From Chitinophaga filiformis (lineage in GTDB: Bacteria > Bacteroidota > Bacteroidia > Chitinophagales > Chitinophagaceae), in the NCBI RefSeq assembly GCF_021646545.1, contig NZ_JAKIRP010000001.1, positions 186,001 through 250,000 of the forward strand: DNA of 64,000 nt. The letters are read 5' to 3'. Of the stretch, positions 43,510 through 53,576 are shown piece after piece. Made by a program: the position numbers and the translations under genes. Each line of letters begins with the position of its first letter. Position 1 is the first letter of the stretch. The notes beneath the pieces were generated by a model. That model was not told where the DNA came from. It worked only from the letters and a program-made list of their open reading frames with translations, and ran no database searches.

Positions 43510-46014
43510 GTGTACAACGCAGAAAGTATCAGCAAAGTGCTGAAAGGTGAACTATTGCAGCAGACGGGTAACCCGGAAATTGAACACATTTTGCTGGACA
43601 GCCGGAAACTCAGCTTTCCTGAAACATCTCTTTTTATACCATTGGTCAGCAGCAGACGTAATGCACATCAATATATTCAGGAGTTATACGACAAAGGAGT
43701 TTCCAATTTCATTGTAAGTGAACCTTTGCCTGCAGGCAAATATCCTAAGGCCAACATCATTCTTGTAAAAGACACCATGCATGCTTTGCATACACTGGTG
43801 GCCTATCACCGGCAACAGTTCCATATTCCGGTTATTGGTATTACCGGTAGTAATGGTAAAACCATTGTAAAGGAATGGCTGTATCAACTGCTGGAAAAAG
43901 ATTACAATATCGTTCGCAGCCCGAAAAGTTATAACTCACAGATCGGTGTTCCTCTATCTGTATGGCAGATGAAACCGGAGCATCAACTGGCAATTTTCGA
44001 GGCCGGCATCTCCCAGCCGGGAGAAATGGAACACCTGGAAAAGATTATCCGTCCTACCATTGGCATCTTCACCAATATCGGTGAAGCCCACAATGAAGGC
44101 TTCCTGAATATCAGGCAGAAGATCAATGAGAAGCTGGTATTATTCTCCAAAAGCGAACTCCTGATCTACTGTAAAGACTATCTGGCCCTCAACGAATGTG
44201 TGCTTAACTTCCATAACCTGGTGGGTAAGAAAGATAGCCATGAGGGTGGCTTACAGCTATTTTCCTGGTCGCGCAAAACAGAAGCGGACCTGCGTATAAT
44301 AAGCGTAAATAAAAGCGAGAATCGTTCTCACATAGAAGCGCTACATCACAATGAACCGCTGCACATCAGTATCCCATTTGTGGATGAAGGTTCTGTAGAA
44401 AACGCCATTCATTGCTGGGCACTGATGATACACCTTGGGATGCAACAGGACGTTATTCAACAGCGGATGGACCAACTGGGCAATATAGCTATGCGCCTGG
44501 AGCTCAAACAGGGTATTAACAACTGCTCCGTCATCAACGACAGCTACAACTCTGACCTGGGCTCACTGACCATTGCACTGGAATTCCTGCAACAGCAGCA
44601 GCAACATCCTACCCGTACGGTTATTCTCAGCGATATACTGCAGAGCGGGAAAAGTGATGCATCTCTTTATGAGGAAGTAGCCAATCTGCTGCAGCAGAAG
44701 GGGATCAATAAAGTGATCGGCATCGGTAAAAACATCTTCAGGGAGAAAAAAAGCTTTCAGCAGGTTCCTGGTCTGAAAAGCAGTTTCTTTCTTACAACGG
44801 AAGAATTTATCCATCAATTCAACCAGCAGGATTTTCAACATGAGACTATTTTACTGAAAGGCGCCCGCGTATTTGAATTTGAAAGGATCGGCAAGTTACT
44901 TGAACAGAAAGTACATCAGACCATCCTGGAAATTAATTTAAGCGCGGTAGCACACAATGTAAAACAGTACCAATCACGCCTGAAATCCAGTACCAGATTG
45001 ATGGCAATGGTGAAGGCATTTTCTTATGGCAGCGGAAGTTTTGAGATTGCAAATCTATTGCAGTTCCATGGCGTAGATTACCTCGCCGTTGCTTATGCTG
45101 ATGAAGGAGTAGAATTAAGAAGGACCGGTATTACCATGCCGATCATGGTAATGAACCCTGAACCCGCCTCTTTCGATGCCATCCTTCAATGGAACCTGGA
45201 ACCCGAAATATATTCCCTCCACCTGTTAAAACAGTTTGAAGAAGAAGTACAACTGGCCGGTAAAAATGGCTTTCCTGTACATATTAAGCTGGACACAGGC
45301 ATGCACAGGCTTGGTTTTGAAAAGAAAGACATTCCTGAACTCGGAAGGTTGCTGAATGACAATATATACCTGCGGGTAAGCTCCGTATTCAGTCATTTGG
45401 CAGCCAGCGAAGATCCGGCAATGGACGAATTTACAAAACAGCAGGGCCGCTTATTCTTTGAAATGAGCCATGAGCTGCAAAAAGCCCTGGGATATGCCGT
45501 GATCAGGCATATATCCAACAGTGCAGCTATAGAACGGCATCCTGACCTGCAGCTGGATATGGTGAGACTGGGCATCGGGATGTATGGGATTGACAGTGCA
45601 ACGGCCATCCAGGAGCAGCTGCGTCCTGTCAGTACACTGAAAACGACAGTGGCACAGGTAAAACACCTGGCAGCCGGAGATACGGTAGGATATGGCGCCA
45701 AATGGGTGGCCAAAGTACCTTCAGTGATAGCGACCGTACGCATAGGTTATGCAGATGGTTATCCCCGTCACCTGAGCAATGGCAAAGGGAAAATGCTGGT
45801 ACGCGGACAACTGGCTCCTGTGGCCGGTATTATAGCCATGGACATGCTAATGCTCGATGTGACCCACATCCCGGAAGTCACAGAAGGTGATGAAGTGATC
45901 GTATTTGGAAGTGAATTGCCCGTTCAGCAGGTAGCAGCATGGGCAGAAACAATTCCTTACGAAATATTAACAGGAATTTCGCAGCGAGTGAAGCGTGTAT
46001 ATTTCGAGGAATGA
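43510..46014 (+). CDS. Bifunctional MurF-type ligase / alanine racemase
   Basis: An 834-residue fusion. Residues about 1-460 form a Mur ligase with ATP loop GITGSNGKTIVKEW (110-121; K117), and NDSYNSDLGSLTIALEF. Residues about 465-834 form a fold type III alanine racemase with PLP lysine K502 in AMVKAFSYGSG, HIKLDTGMHRLGF, and the catalytic Tyr747 in RIGYADGYPRHL. The two activities would supply D-alanine and attach D-Ala-D-Ala. The start is GTG at 43510. The Thr after GKT is Ile, as in other bacteroidetal fusions known to me. lspA follows 53 nt downstream. Confidence 0.95.
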   Translation: MYNAESISKVLKGELLQQTGNPEIEHILLDSRKLSFPETSLFIPLVSSRRNAHQYIQELYDKGVSNFIVSEPLPAGKYPKANIILVKDTMHALHTLVAYHRQQFHIPVIGITGSNGKTIVKEWLYQLLEKDYNIVRSPKSYNSQIGVPLSVWQMKPEHQLAIFEAGISQPGEMEHLEKIIRPTIGIFTNIGEAHNEGFLNIRQKINEKLVLFSKSELLIYCKDYLALNECVLNFHNLVGKKDSHEGGLQLFSWSRKTEADLRIISVNKSENRSHIEALHHNEPLHISIPFVDEGSVENAIHCWALMIHLGMQQDVIQQRMDQLGNIAMRLELKQGINNCSVINDSYNSDLGSLTIALEFLQQQQQHPTRTVILSDILQSGKSDASLYEEVANLLQQKGINKVIGIGKNIFREKKSFQQVPGLKSSFFLTTEEFIHQFNQQDFQHETILLKGARVFEFERIGKLLEQKVHQTILEINLSAVAHNVKQYQSRLKSSTRLMAMVKAFSYGSGSFEIANLLQFHGVDYLAVAYADEGVELRRTGITMPIMVMNPEPASFDAILQWNLEPEIYSLHLLKQFEEEVQLAGKNGFPVHIKLDTGMHRLGFEKKDIPELGRLLNDNIYLRVSSVFSHLAASEDPAMDEFTKQQGRLFFEMSHELQKALGYAVIRHISNSAAIERHPDLQLDMVRLGIGMYGIDSATAIQEQLRPVSTLKTTVAQVKHLAAGDTVGYGAKWVAKVPSVIATVRIGYADGYPRHLSNGKGKMLVRGQLAPVAGIIAMDMLMLDVTHIPEVTEGDEVIVFGSELPVQQVAAWAETIPYEILTGISQRVKRVYFEE

Positions 46015-46067
46015 CCGGAAATTCCGATTTTGCACATTATTATTATTTTTGATAAAATTTTTACCCT

Positions 46068-46718
46068 TTGAAATATCGTCACGTAATTTGGATTGTTGTC
46101 TTAGTGCTGGTGGTGGATCAGACCCTGAAGTTCTGGATAAAGACGCACATGAACTTTAGCCAGGAATTCATCATTTTCCCTAACTGGTTCCGCATTCACT
46201 TCACTGAGAACCCTGGCATGGCCTATGGCCTTGAACTGGGAGGAGAGTGGGGTAAGGTCTTACTGACGCTTTTCCGCCTGGCGGCCGTAATAATCGGTTT
46301 TAAGTACATGAAGACGCTGGTAAAACAGCAGCATCATACCGGTTTGCTGATATGTGGCGCCCTTATTCTCGCAGGCGCAGCCGGTAACCTGATAGACAGC
46401 ATGTTCTACGGGCTGATATTTTCAGAGACCAACTTCTACGATGTGGCAACCTTCCTGCCCAAAGGCGGCGGTTATGCCGGCTTCCTGCATGGGAAAGTGG
46501 TAGATATGCTTTATTTCCCGGTTTACCGTGGTTATCTCCCTACCTGGATACCATTCAAGGGAGGCGACTATTTCGTATTCTTTAACCCGATCTTCAATAT
46601 CGCGGATGCTGCCATCTCCGTGGGCGTGATTACTATCCTGGTATTCCAGAAACGTTTTTTTCACAAACACAACGAGAAACAATCGACTGAAAAAGAAACA
46701 GTTGCAGTAACAAAATAA
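46068..46718 (+). CDS. lspA: Lipoprotein signal peptidase
   Basis: A 216-residue aspartyl peptidase that cleaves prolipoproteins in the inner membrane. The catalytic aspartate regions are LIDSMFYG preceded by AGAAGN, and FNIADAAISVG; ENPGMAYGLE is the conserved loop. The protein is about 50 residues longer than E. coli LspA owing to an insert with FLPKGGGYAGFLHGKVVDM, as usual in Bacteroidota. It starts with TTG at 46068 within TACCCTTTG. A strong terminator follows. Confidence 0.95.
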   Translation: MKYRHVIWIVVLVLVVDQTLKFWIKTHMNFSQEFIIFPNWFRIHFTENPGMAYGLELGGEWGKVLLTLFRLAAVIIGFKYMKTLVKQQHHTGLLICGALILAGAAGNLIDSMFYGLIFSETNFYDVATFLPKGGGYAGFLHGKVVDMLYFPVYRGYLPTWIPFKGGDYFVFFNPIFNIADAAISVGVITILVFQKRFFHKHNEKQSTEKETVAVTK

Positions 46719-46738
46719 GTTTTTCCGATACTTTTAAG

Positions 46739-46773
46739 AGCGGTTTCGTCCAGGACGAGACCGCTTTTTTTTT
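46739..46773 (+). terminator. Strong intrinsic terminator of lspA
   Basis: Arms AGCGGTTTCGTCC and GGACGAGACCGCT (one wobble) form a stem that ends in nine T residues (46765-46773). Confidence 0.92.
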
Positions 46774-46782
46774 GCCTATTCC

Positions 46783-46813
46783 TTTGAAAAATTAAATTGC
46801 CGCATTACATTTG
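46783..46813 (+). promoter_or_regulatory. Consensus Bacteroidota promoter of the second TonB receptor
   Basis: TTTG (46783-46786), 19 nt, then TACATTTG (46806-46813): both elements of the phylum's vegetative promoter are perfect with ideal spacing. It lies just after the lspA terminator and predicts transcription from about 46817, giving a 5' leader of some 190 nt before the receptor start at 47006. Confidence 0.8.
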
Positions 46814-47005
46814 TCCACAAATCCGATAGACTAATAGATGTAATAAAGGAATTAAACTAGTATTCACCACCAATTTAATACGCAATGAACGCTTCTTTAC
46901 GATGTTGCTGAGCAATGAAAGCTACTTTTCCCCGATAAACCTGTAATGGCAGTTGCCAAAATCATTTTCATTCACAAGACCATTATTTATCAATAAACTA
47001 TAGTT

Positions 47006-49879
47006 ATGTCCGCAAAAAGACACACTATCTATACAGCATCTTTTTGGCTGCTGGCATTATTACTGCCTGTACTGGCCCAGGCTCAGCTGAACGGCTCTTA
47101 TATTCTCAGCGGGAAAATCAACGGGGATAAAGGCGAACCACTGGTGGGTGCCACTGTTCAGATAAAGGGGACCTCATTCGGCGCAACGACAGATACCAGC
47201 GGCCGGTTTGAGATCACTGCAAATACTAAATTTCCTTTGAAATTGCAGGTACGCCTGCTGGGATATCAAACCCAGGAATTTGATGTAAAGAACAGCAACA
47301 GCCGCCTGCAGTTTCAGCTGGTAACACAATCGTTGCTGGTAAATGAAGTGGTGGTATCGGCCTCCCGCCAGCAGGAAAAGCTGATGAGATCTCCGGTAGC
47401 CATCGAAAAGCTGGATGTAAAAGCCCTGAAAGAAACACCAGCGGCTTCCTTTTATGACGCCATCGGCAACCTGAAAGGCGTTCAGATGACTACTGCCGGC
47501 CTGACCTTCAAAGTTTTTAATACACGTGGTTTCAACGTTCCCAATAACTTCCGTTTCATGCAGCTGATAGATGGTGTGGACAACCAGGCCGCCACACTGG
47601 GCGTGCCACTGGGCAATGCCATCGGGCCCACTGAACTGGATATCTTAAGTATTGAGGTAACACCCGGCGCATCTTCTGCACTCTATGGTATGAACGCCCT
47701 GAACGGGATGTCCAACCTCATTACTAAAAACCCTTTCCAGTACCAGGGTATCAGTGTATACCAGAAAGTTGCCTTCAACCACTTCGATGGCAATGGCAGC
47801 TCTCCAAAGCCGATCTCCGAAACCTCGGTGCGTTATGCACAGGCGCTTAGTAAAAAGCTGGCGTTTAAGGTGAACTTCTCTTATATGCAGGGTACCGACT
47901 GGTATGCCGACAGCCACAATGACTTCAATCCAGGCAGCAAGGCGAACCCTGACTTCCCACAGCTGACCGGTGCCAACAACCCGGCAAACGATGCCTGGAA
48001 TAAGTACGCAGACCAGAGTACGTTCCCTATTACCGACAAATTCGGTAAGTCTTATAACGTGTCCCGCACCGGCTATTGGGAAAAAGACCTGGTAGGCGAT
48101 TACACTGTAAGGAACCTGAAGTTCGACGGGGCCCTGCACTATAAGATCACTCCTAAAATTGAAGCATCCTATACATACCGCATAGGTAAAATGGACGGTT
48201 TCTTCCAGCGTGGTAACCGTATCGGGCTGAAAAATGTGGTAGTGCAGAATCATAAGGTAGAAGTAGTAGGACAGGATTTTACCCTGCGCTCTTACGTTTC
48301 CCTGGAAAACACCGGCGATTCCTACAATATGAACCCGCTGGCAGACAACCTGGAGAAGTCATTCAAAACAGATAAACAATGGCAGGCCGATTATACAGCT
48401 GCGCTGAATAATGCACTGGATGCTTCCGGCAGCAATATAGCAGAAGCACATAAAGCGGCGCGTGCAGCTGCTGATGCGGGCCGCTGGACACCGGGTACTG
48501 CAGCTTTCGATGCACAGGTAGCCAAGATCAAGAGCATTAACGACTGGGATATTTACCCTGTTTCTAAAGACAGCACCAACAAAAGTGGTGGCGCGGCCCT
48601 GCTCCAGATGAGCCGTTTCTACCATGCAGAGGGTACCTGGAACCTGCGTAAATATGTCCACTTCATGGATGTACTGGTTGGAGCTGACTACCGTACTTAC
48701 GAGATCATCCCCGATGGTAACAACTTTGTGGACCTGACCAAACCATTGGACAAACGTAACACTCCCGGTGGTAAGAACATCTGGTACGGTAAGGCCGGTG
48801 GGTTCGTGCAGGGTAGCAAAGTATTACTGCACGACCAGCTGAAACTGACCGCGTCTCTGCGTTTTGACAAGAGCCAGGAGTTTTCTGGCAAATTCAATCC
48901 CCGTGTAGCGGCAGTATATACTACACCGAATCAACGCCACAACTTCAGGGCTTCCTGGCAGAACGGTTTCCGTTTCCCATCCCTGTTTGAAGCCTATTCT
49001 TTCGTGAACAACGGCGGTGTAAGGCGTGTAGGCGGGCTAGCATTTATAGAGGAAGGACTGGGGTACTTCAAGAACTCCTACCTCACTTCCAGCGCTACTG
49101 CATTTACCACAGCGGTGAACAAGGCTACCAATGCCGATCCTACCCTGACCAGAGATCAGGCGGAAATACAGAATGCAAACGTGCTGAAAGTAGCTAACCT
49201 GGATGCCATCAAACCTGAGCAGATCCAGTCATTTGAAGCAGGGTACAAGAGCGTGTTGTTTGACAACAAAGTATTCATCGACATCGACGGTTATTATAAC
49301 ACTTACAAGAACTTCATCGGCCAGGTGGAAGTAGCAGTACCCAAAAGCGGTAATGTGAATAATCCAACCCAGGAGGTACTGAACCAGATGTATGATAAAC
49401 AGTTCCAGAACCGTTATCGCGTATGGACAAACAGTAAGTCCACCGTACAGAACTATGGCTTTGCGCTTGGCGTTACATATAATTTCCTGAAAACATTCAC
49501 CATTAGTGGTAATGCTAACTACAATGCCCTGGCGCAGGATAAGACGAAGGACGATGCACTGATCCCCGGCTTTAATACTCCCAAATGGTTCACCAATGTG
49601 AGCTTTGGGAACAGAAGAGTGTTACCTAATCTCGGTTTCAACGTAGTATGGCACTGGCAGGAAACTTTCTACTGGCAGAACCTGTTCGGCAATGGGGACG
49701 TACCTGCTTACAGCACTGTAGATGCACAGGTGACCTACAGTTTGCCTAAACTGCATACTTCTGTAAAAGTGGGCGGTTCCAATATTTTCAATACGTCTTA
49801 TTTCCAGTATGTTGGTGGTCCGACCATCAAAGGATTGTATTATGTTGCATTCACATATGATCTGCCTTTCAAGAAGTAA
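47006..49879 (+). CDS. TonB-dependent receptor with CarboxypepD-reg-like domain
   Basis: A 957-residue outer-membrane receptor. A signal peptide (1-26, PVLAQAQ) is followed by a carboxypeptidase-regulatory-like domain (about 33-110, GDKGEPLVGATVQIKGT), a plug domain with SASRQQEKLMRSPVAIEKL and FNTRGFNVPNNF, and a large barrel. Strands such as NPRVAAVYTTPNQRHNFRAS and WQNGFRFPSLFEAY are typical. It ends in FTYDLPFKK, slightly past the last aromatic. No SusD partner follows, so it is not a classical SusC; cargo is unknown. Confidence 0.92.
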   Translation: MSAKRHTIYTASFWLLALLLPVLAQAQLNGSYILSGKINGDKGEPLVGATVQIKGTSFGATTDTSGRFEITANTKFPLKLQVRLLGYQTQEFDVKNSNSRLQFQLVTQSLLVNEVVVSASRQQEKLMRSPVAIEKLDVKALKETPAASFYDAIGNLKGVQMTTAGLTFKVFNTRGFNVPNNFRFMQLIDGVDNQAATLGVPLGNAIGPTELDILSIEVTPGASSALYGMNALNGMSNLITKNPFQYQGISVYQKVAFNHFDGNGSSPKPISETSVRYAQALSKKLAFKVNFSYMQGTDWYADSHNDFNPGSKANPDFPQLTGANNPANDAWNKYADQSTFPITDKFGKSYNVSRTGYWEKDLVGDYTVRNLKFDGALHYKITPKIEASYTYRIGKMDGFFQRGNRIGLKNVVVQNHKVEVVGQDFTLRSYVSLENTGDSYNMNPLADNLEKSFKTDKQWQADYTAALNNALDASGSNIAEAHKAARAAADAGRWTPGTAAFDAQVAKIKSINDWDIYPVSKDSTNKSGGAALLQMSRFYHAEGTWNLRKYVHFMDVLVGADYRTYEIIPDGNNFVDLTKPLDKRNTPGGKNIWYGKAGGFVQGSKVLLHDQLKLTASLRFDKSQEFSGKFNPRVAAVYTTPNQRHNFRASWQNGFRFPSLFEAYSFVNNGGVRRVGGLAFIEEGLGYFKNSYLTSSATAFTTAVNKATNADPTLTRDQAEIQNANVLKVANLDAIKPEQIQSFEAGYKSVLFDNKVFIDIDGYYNTYKNFIGQVEVAVPKSGNVNNPTQEVLNQMYDKQFQNRYRVWTNSKSTVQNYGFALGVTYNFLKTFTISGNANYNALAQDKTKDDALIPGFNTPKWFTNVSFGNRRVLPNLGFNVVWHWQETFYWQNLFGNGDVPAYSTVDAQVTYSLPKLHTSVKVGGSNIFNTSYFQYVGGPTIKGLYYVAFTYDLPFKK

Positions 49880-49898
49880 GGCATCAACATAATTAAGC

Positions 49899-49940
49899 AA
49901 CCCGCCGGCAGCAGCGTATTTGCCCGGCGGGTTTTCTTTT
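49899..49940 (+). terminator. Intrinsic terminator of the second TonB receptor
   Basis: A perfect 10-bp GC-rich stem AACCCGCCGG/CCGGCGGGTT ending in TTTCTTTTT, 20 nt after the receptor stop. Confidence 0.9.
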
Positions 49941-50020
49941 TCATTCCGGGTGATGATCCATCCTGGCTACCCCTGTTTTGCTTCGTTATTAGAATATTCA
50001 GCATATTTTAATCTTCGGCA

Positions 50021-50052
50021 TTTGGATATCCGGCGATTTCGACCTACCTTAG
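50021..50052 (+). promoter_or_regulatory. Probable promoter of the second TauE gene
   Basis: TTTG (50021-50024), 20 nt, then TACCTTAG (50045-50052), one mismatch from TAnnTTTG. An 8-bp inverted repeat AGTCTATA/TATAGACT (50051-50071) overlaps the end of the box and could be an operator. Confidence 0.5.
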
Positions 50053-50089
50053 TCTATAACATCTATAGACTATATAACTGAAGTAATAC

Positions 50090-51097
50090 ATGCCGCATAA
50101 CGAGGAGATAGACCAACTTGAAAAAAAGTACGCTACAGTAGAACGTCAGGAGATACTGATTGACCTTGTCAATGAGGAGAACCAGCGTAAGCCGGCATTG
50201 TGGCTGCTGATTGGTATTATTGCCGTGGTAGTACTCGCCGGGGTGGGGATATTATCGTATTATAATACATCCGAGGCCACCCATACACGGGTTTTCGAGT
50301 TCACCCGATCCCTTTTTACAAAGGAGCTATTGTTCTACATACTGGTAGGTCTGGCGGCGCAAACTGTAGATGGAGCGCTGGGCATGGCCTATGGGGCTAC
50401 TTCTTCTTCACTATTGTTGGGATTGGGCATACCTCCTTCTATTGCCAGCGCCAGTGTGCATGTGGCTGAAGTATTCACCACCGGGGCATCCGGTATTTCC
50501 CACTTCCGTTTTGGTAATGTGAATAAGAAGTTATTTCTCTATCTGCTGATACCAGGTATAATAGGTGCTGTCAGTGGTTCATTACTGCTCTCCAGGATGA
50601 ACGCGATCTCCGAGGCTGTTCCCTGGTTATCTTACTTTAAGGAAGACAATATCAAACCTTTCATCAGTGCTTACCTGCTCATATTGGGCGCAATCGTACT
50701 ACGGAAAGCATTCCTCCCTAAGAAAGCAAAAAGTAAAACCAAGCGCCTGGGTTCTCTGGCTTTCTTTGGTGGCTTTATGGATTCTTTTGGTGGTGGTGGC
50801 TGGGGCCCGATCGTGACCTCCACCTTGCTGAGTAAGGGCCGTACGGCGCATTATACCATTGGTTCTGTGAATGCTGCAGAATTCTTTATCGCCCTTTCCA
50901 GTGCAAGCACTTTCCTCATTTTCGGCGCGATTGCAGGCTGGCCTGTTATTATTGGGCTGATCATTGGTGGAGTGATCGCTTCTCCATTTGCAGCGATCCT
51001 TGTGAGAAGGCTTAAACGTAAACCACTGATGATCATGGTGGGTTCGCTCATCATACTTTTAAGTCTGCGTACAATTATCCTGACGCTTCTTCATTGA
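50090..51097 (+). CDS. TauE/SafE family permease (long form)
   Basis: A 335-residue permease with a soluble, charged N-terminal segment (about 40 residues) and a preceding membrane helix (LWLLIGIIAVVVLAGVGIL) ahead of the usual TauE domain. The tandem signature is seen in QTVDGALGMAYGATSSSLLL and GGFMDSFGGGGWGPIVTSTLLS. Family members move sulfite, sulfoacetate or other anions. It is longer than the other TauE protein at 23858 and not linked to sulfur genes here. Confidence 0.88.
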   Translation: MPHNEEIDQLEKKYATVERQEILIDLVNEENQRKPALWLLIGIIAVVVLAGVGILSYYNTSEATHTRVFEFTRSLFTKELLFYILVGLAAQTVDGALGMAYGATSSSLLLGLGIPPSIASASVHVAEVFTTGASGISHFRFGNVNKKLFLYLLIPGIIGAVSGSLLLSRMNAISEAVPWLSYFKEDNIKPFISAYLLILGAIVLRKAFLPKKAKSKTKRLGSLAFFGGFMDSFGGGGWGPIVTSTLLSKGRTAHYTIGSVNAAEFFIALSSASTFLIFGAIAGWPVIIGLIIGGVIASPFAAILVRRLKRKPLMIMVGSLIILLSLRTIILTLLH

Positions 51098-51120
51098 TAT
51101 AAACCGGCTTCCGGTTAAAC

Positions 51121-51156
51121 ATAAACGGGTATCTGTATGAACAGATACCCGTTTAT
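51121..51156. terminator. Bidirectional terminator between TauE and fumC
   Basis: A perfect 16-bp stem ATAAACGGGTATCTGT/ACAGATACCCGTTTAT with loop ATGA, followed by TATTTTAT. It serves two convergent genes. A small AACCGG-CTT-CCGGTT hairpin (51102-51116) precedes it. Confidence 0.88.
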
Positions 51157-51179
51157 TATTTTATGGCTAAAGTTAATGC

Positions 51180-52580
51180 CTATTTGATCTCACCCACCAT
51201 ATCAATCGGATTTACCCATGCATCAAATTCCTCTGGTTTTACATAACCCAGTTTCACTGCCATTTCTTTCAGGGTAGTACCTTCTTTATGCGCTGTCTGC
51301 GCGATCTCAGCTGCCTTATAGTAACCGATCTTCGTATTCAGTGCAGTTACCAGCATCAGGGAGTTGTCCACATGCTTTTTAATGTTTGCTTCAATCGGTT
51401 CGATACCGACAGCACATTTATCATTGAAGCTTACGCAACCATCGCCGATGAGACGCGCTGAGTGCAGGAAGTTGTAGATCATTACCGGCTTGAACACGTT
51501 CAGTTCGAAATGACCGGTAGCGCCACCGATGTTGATAGCCACATCATTGCCCAGTACCTGTGCAGCGATCATGGTCAGCGCTTCACACTGGGTAGGGTTT
51601 ACCTTACCTGGCATGATGGAAGAACCTGGCTCATTGTCAGGAATATGGAGCTCACCGATACCGGAGCGTGGGCCGGAGCTCAGCATACGGATATCATTCG
51701 CGATCTTCATCAGGCTAACTGCTACAGTTTTCAGTGCGCCATGAGCTTCCACGATAGCATCGTGTGCAGCCAGTGCTTCAAATTTATTTTCAGCAGTAAC
51801 GAATGGTAAGCCTGTCAACGCAGCAATATGTTTTGCAACGTTCTCAGAATAACCTTTTGGCGTGTTGATACCTGTACCTACTGCAGTACCGCCCAAAGCC
51901 AGTTCGCTGAGATGTTCAAGGGTATTCTTAATAGCTTTCAGGCCATGGTTCAGCTGGGAAACATATCCACTGATCTCCTGACCCAGTGTAAGCGGCGTAG
52001 CATCCATGAAGTGGGTACGGCCAATCTTCACGATGTTTTTGAAAGCCTGCGCCTTTGCCGCGAGAGTATCCCTCAGTTTTTCGATACCTGGAATAGTGGT
52101 CTCGATCAACATTTTGTATGCAGCAATGTGCATAGCGGTAGGGAAAGTATCGTTGGATGACTGTGATTTGTTCACATCGTCATTCGGGTGTATCACTTTA
52201 TCTTTATCGGAGAGCTTACCGCCGTTGATTACGTGTGCACGGTAGGCAATCACTTCATTTACGTTCATATTTGACTGTGTACCGGAACCGGTCTGCCAAA
52301 CTACCAGCGGGAACTGATCATCCAGTTTTCCGGCCAGTATTTCATCACAAGCCTGTGCAATCAGGTTTGCCTTTTCCTGAGGCAGTACACCAGCATCCAG
52401 GTTGGTCAGTGCTGCAGCTTTCTTCAGGTAGGCAAACGCCTGGATAATTTCCTTCGGCATCCTGTTAATATCCTGGGCAATCTTGAAATTGTCGATAGAA
52501 CGTTGAGTTTGAGCACCATAGTAAGCATCTACAGGTACTTTCACTTCGCCCATCGTGTCTTTCTCTATTCTATATTCCAT
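51180..52580 (-). CDS. fumC: Class II fumarate hydratase
   Basis: A 466-residue iron-independent fumarase of the TCA cycle, converting fumarate and L-malate. The superfamily signature [17 protein letters not shown] is present, as are [35 protein letters not shown] and [16 protein letters not shown] with the active-site residues. Length is standard. It has its own well-formed promoter upstream. Confidence 0.97.
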   Translation of the reverse strand: MEYRIEKDTMGEVKVPVDAYYGAQTQRSIDNFKIAQDINRMPKEIIQAFAYLKKAAALTNLDAGVLPQEKANLIAQACDEILAGKLDDQFPLVVWQTGSGTQSNMNVNEVIAYRAHVINGGKLSDKDKVIHPNDDVNKSQSSNDTFPTAMHIAAYKMLIETTIPGIEKLRDTLAAKAQAFKNIVKIGRTHFMDATPLTLGQEISGYVSQLNHGLKAIKNTLEHLSELALGGTAVGTGINTPKGYSENVAKHIAALTGLPFVTAENKFEALAAHDAIVEAHGALKTVAVSLMKIANDIRMLSSGPRSGIGELHIPDNEPGSSIMPGKVNPTQCEALTMIAAQVLGNDVAINIGGATGHFELNVFKPVMIYNFLHSARLIGDGCVSFNDKCAVGIEPIEANIKKHVDNSLMLVTALNTKIGYYKAAEIAQTAHKEGTTLKEMAVKLGYVKPEEFDAWVNPIDMVGEIK

Positions 52581-52600
52581 ATGCTTGATTTTTTGCGGTA

Positions 52601-52631
52601 CAAACGTACATATGAATTATGAAATATCAAT
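52601..52631 (-). promoter_or_regulatory. Promoter of fumC
   Basis: On the minus strand, ATTG (52631-52628), 19 nt, then TACGTTTG (52608-52601), a perfect -7 box with near-consensus -33. The predicted leader to the ATG at 52580 is about 17-20 nt. Confidence 0.65.
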
Positions 52632-52674
52632 TACGAATTACTAATTCAATGCAGTTAATGAAAAGATAAACCCA

Positions 52675-52691
52675 GGCCCCGTCATGGGGCC
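52675..52691 (-). terminator. Short GC hairpin after the enoyl-CoA hydratase gene
   Basis: GGCCCC-GTCAT-GGGGCC, 50 nt beyond the hydratase stop. On the minus strand it is followed by TGGGTTTATCTTTTC, a T-rich but interrupted tail. Confidence 0.45.
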
Positions 52692-52740
52692 GTGTCTTCT
52701 CTGTCCTGGCTGTTCTTATACAATCGGGAAAATAGTGCTC

Positions 52741-53517
52741 TTATTCCCCTACAAATCTTGCTGCTCTTTTTTGCACAAATGCCTCAGCTCCCTCCTGCAG
52801 ATCTTTTGTAGCGAAGCAGGCACCGAACTCATTCAACTCTACTTCATAACCATCCTGGCTTTGGTCCAGTGCGGCATTAGCACATTTGATAACACGGGCT
52901 ATCGCCAGCGGCGCTTTGGTATGTATCTTTTCTAAAAGTTCTATTGATTTCAGCAGCAGGTCGCCCGGCGCCACAACATGATTGACCAGTCCCCACTCCA
53001 GTGCCTCATCAGCACTGATCATATCGCCCGTCATCATCATTTCCAACGCCTTACCTTTTCCTACCAGGGCGGTCAGGCGTTGTGTACCTCCATAACCAGG
53101 TATCAGTCCCAGGTTAACTTCCGGCTGCCCGAACCGCGCATTGGTTGCCGCTATCCTGAAGTGACAGGCCATCGCCAGTTCACATCCACCTCCCAGCGCA
53201 AAGCCATTGACAGCTGCGATGATCGGCTTGGGGCTATCTTCAATGCGTTTGAAAACCACATGCCCTTTCTTGGCCAGTTCAGCTCCCTGCTGATCTGACA
53301 AAGTGAGAAATTCAGAAATATCAGCACCTGCGACAAAAGCTTTCTCTCCTTTACCGGTGATGACTGCACTCTTAATCTCTTTATTCGAATACACTTCATC
53401 CACCGCCAATGCCAGCTCTTTCATCACTTCCGCGTTCAGCGCATTCATTTTATCGGGGCGATTGATGTAAATAAAGAAGATATTATCTGTGAGTTCAGTT
53501 TTGATAGTGTTGTACAT
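52741..53517 (-). CDS. Enoyl-CoA hydratase/isomerase family protein
   Basis: A 258-residue crotonase-superfamily enzyme. The oxyanion-hole regions are seen in EKAFVAGADISEFL and ALGGGCELAMACHFRIA, with the catalytic-Glu region at FGQPEVNLGLIPGYGGTQRL. Glu residues at both positions of the hydratase type are present, so syn hydration of enoyl-CoA is the likely activity. It lies alone between fumC and a 428-bp non-coding region, so its pathway is not indicated. Confidence 0.92.
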   Translation of the reverse strand: MYNTIKTELTDNIFFIYINRPDKMNALNAEVMKELALAVDEVYSNKEIKSAVITGKGEKAFVAGADISEFLTLSDQQGAELAKKGHVVFKRIEDSPKPIIAAVNGFALGGGCELAMACHFRIAATNARFGQPEVNLGLIPGYGGTQRLTALVGKGKALEMMMTGDMISADEALEWGLVNHVVAPGDLLLKSIELLEKIHTKAPLAIARVIKCANAALDQSQDGYEVELNEFGACFATKDLQEGAEAFVQKRAARFVGE

Positions 53518-53576
53518 GAGATCCGGGTTTTGTTAGAGGACTAATTTATTTTATTTTCCGAGATAAACCTGTGATG

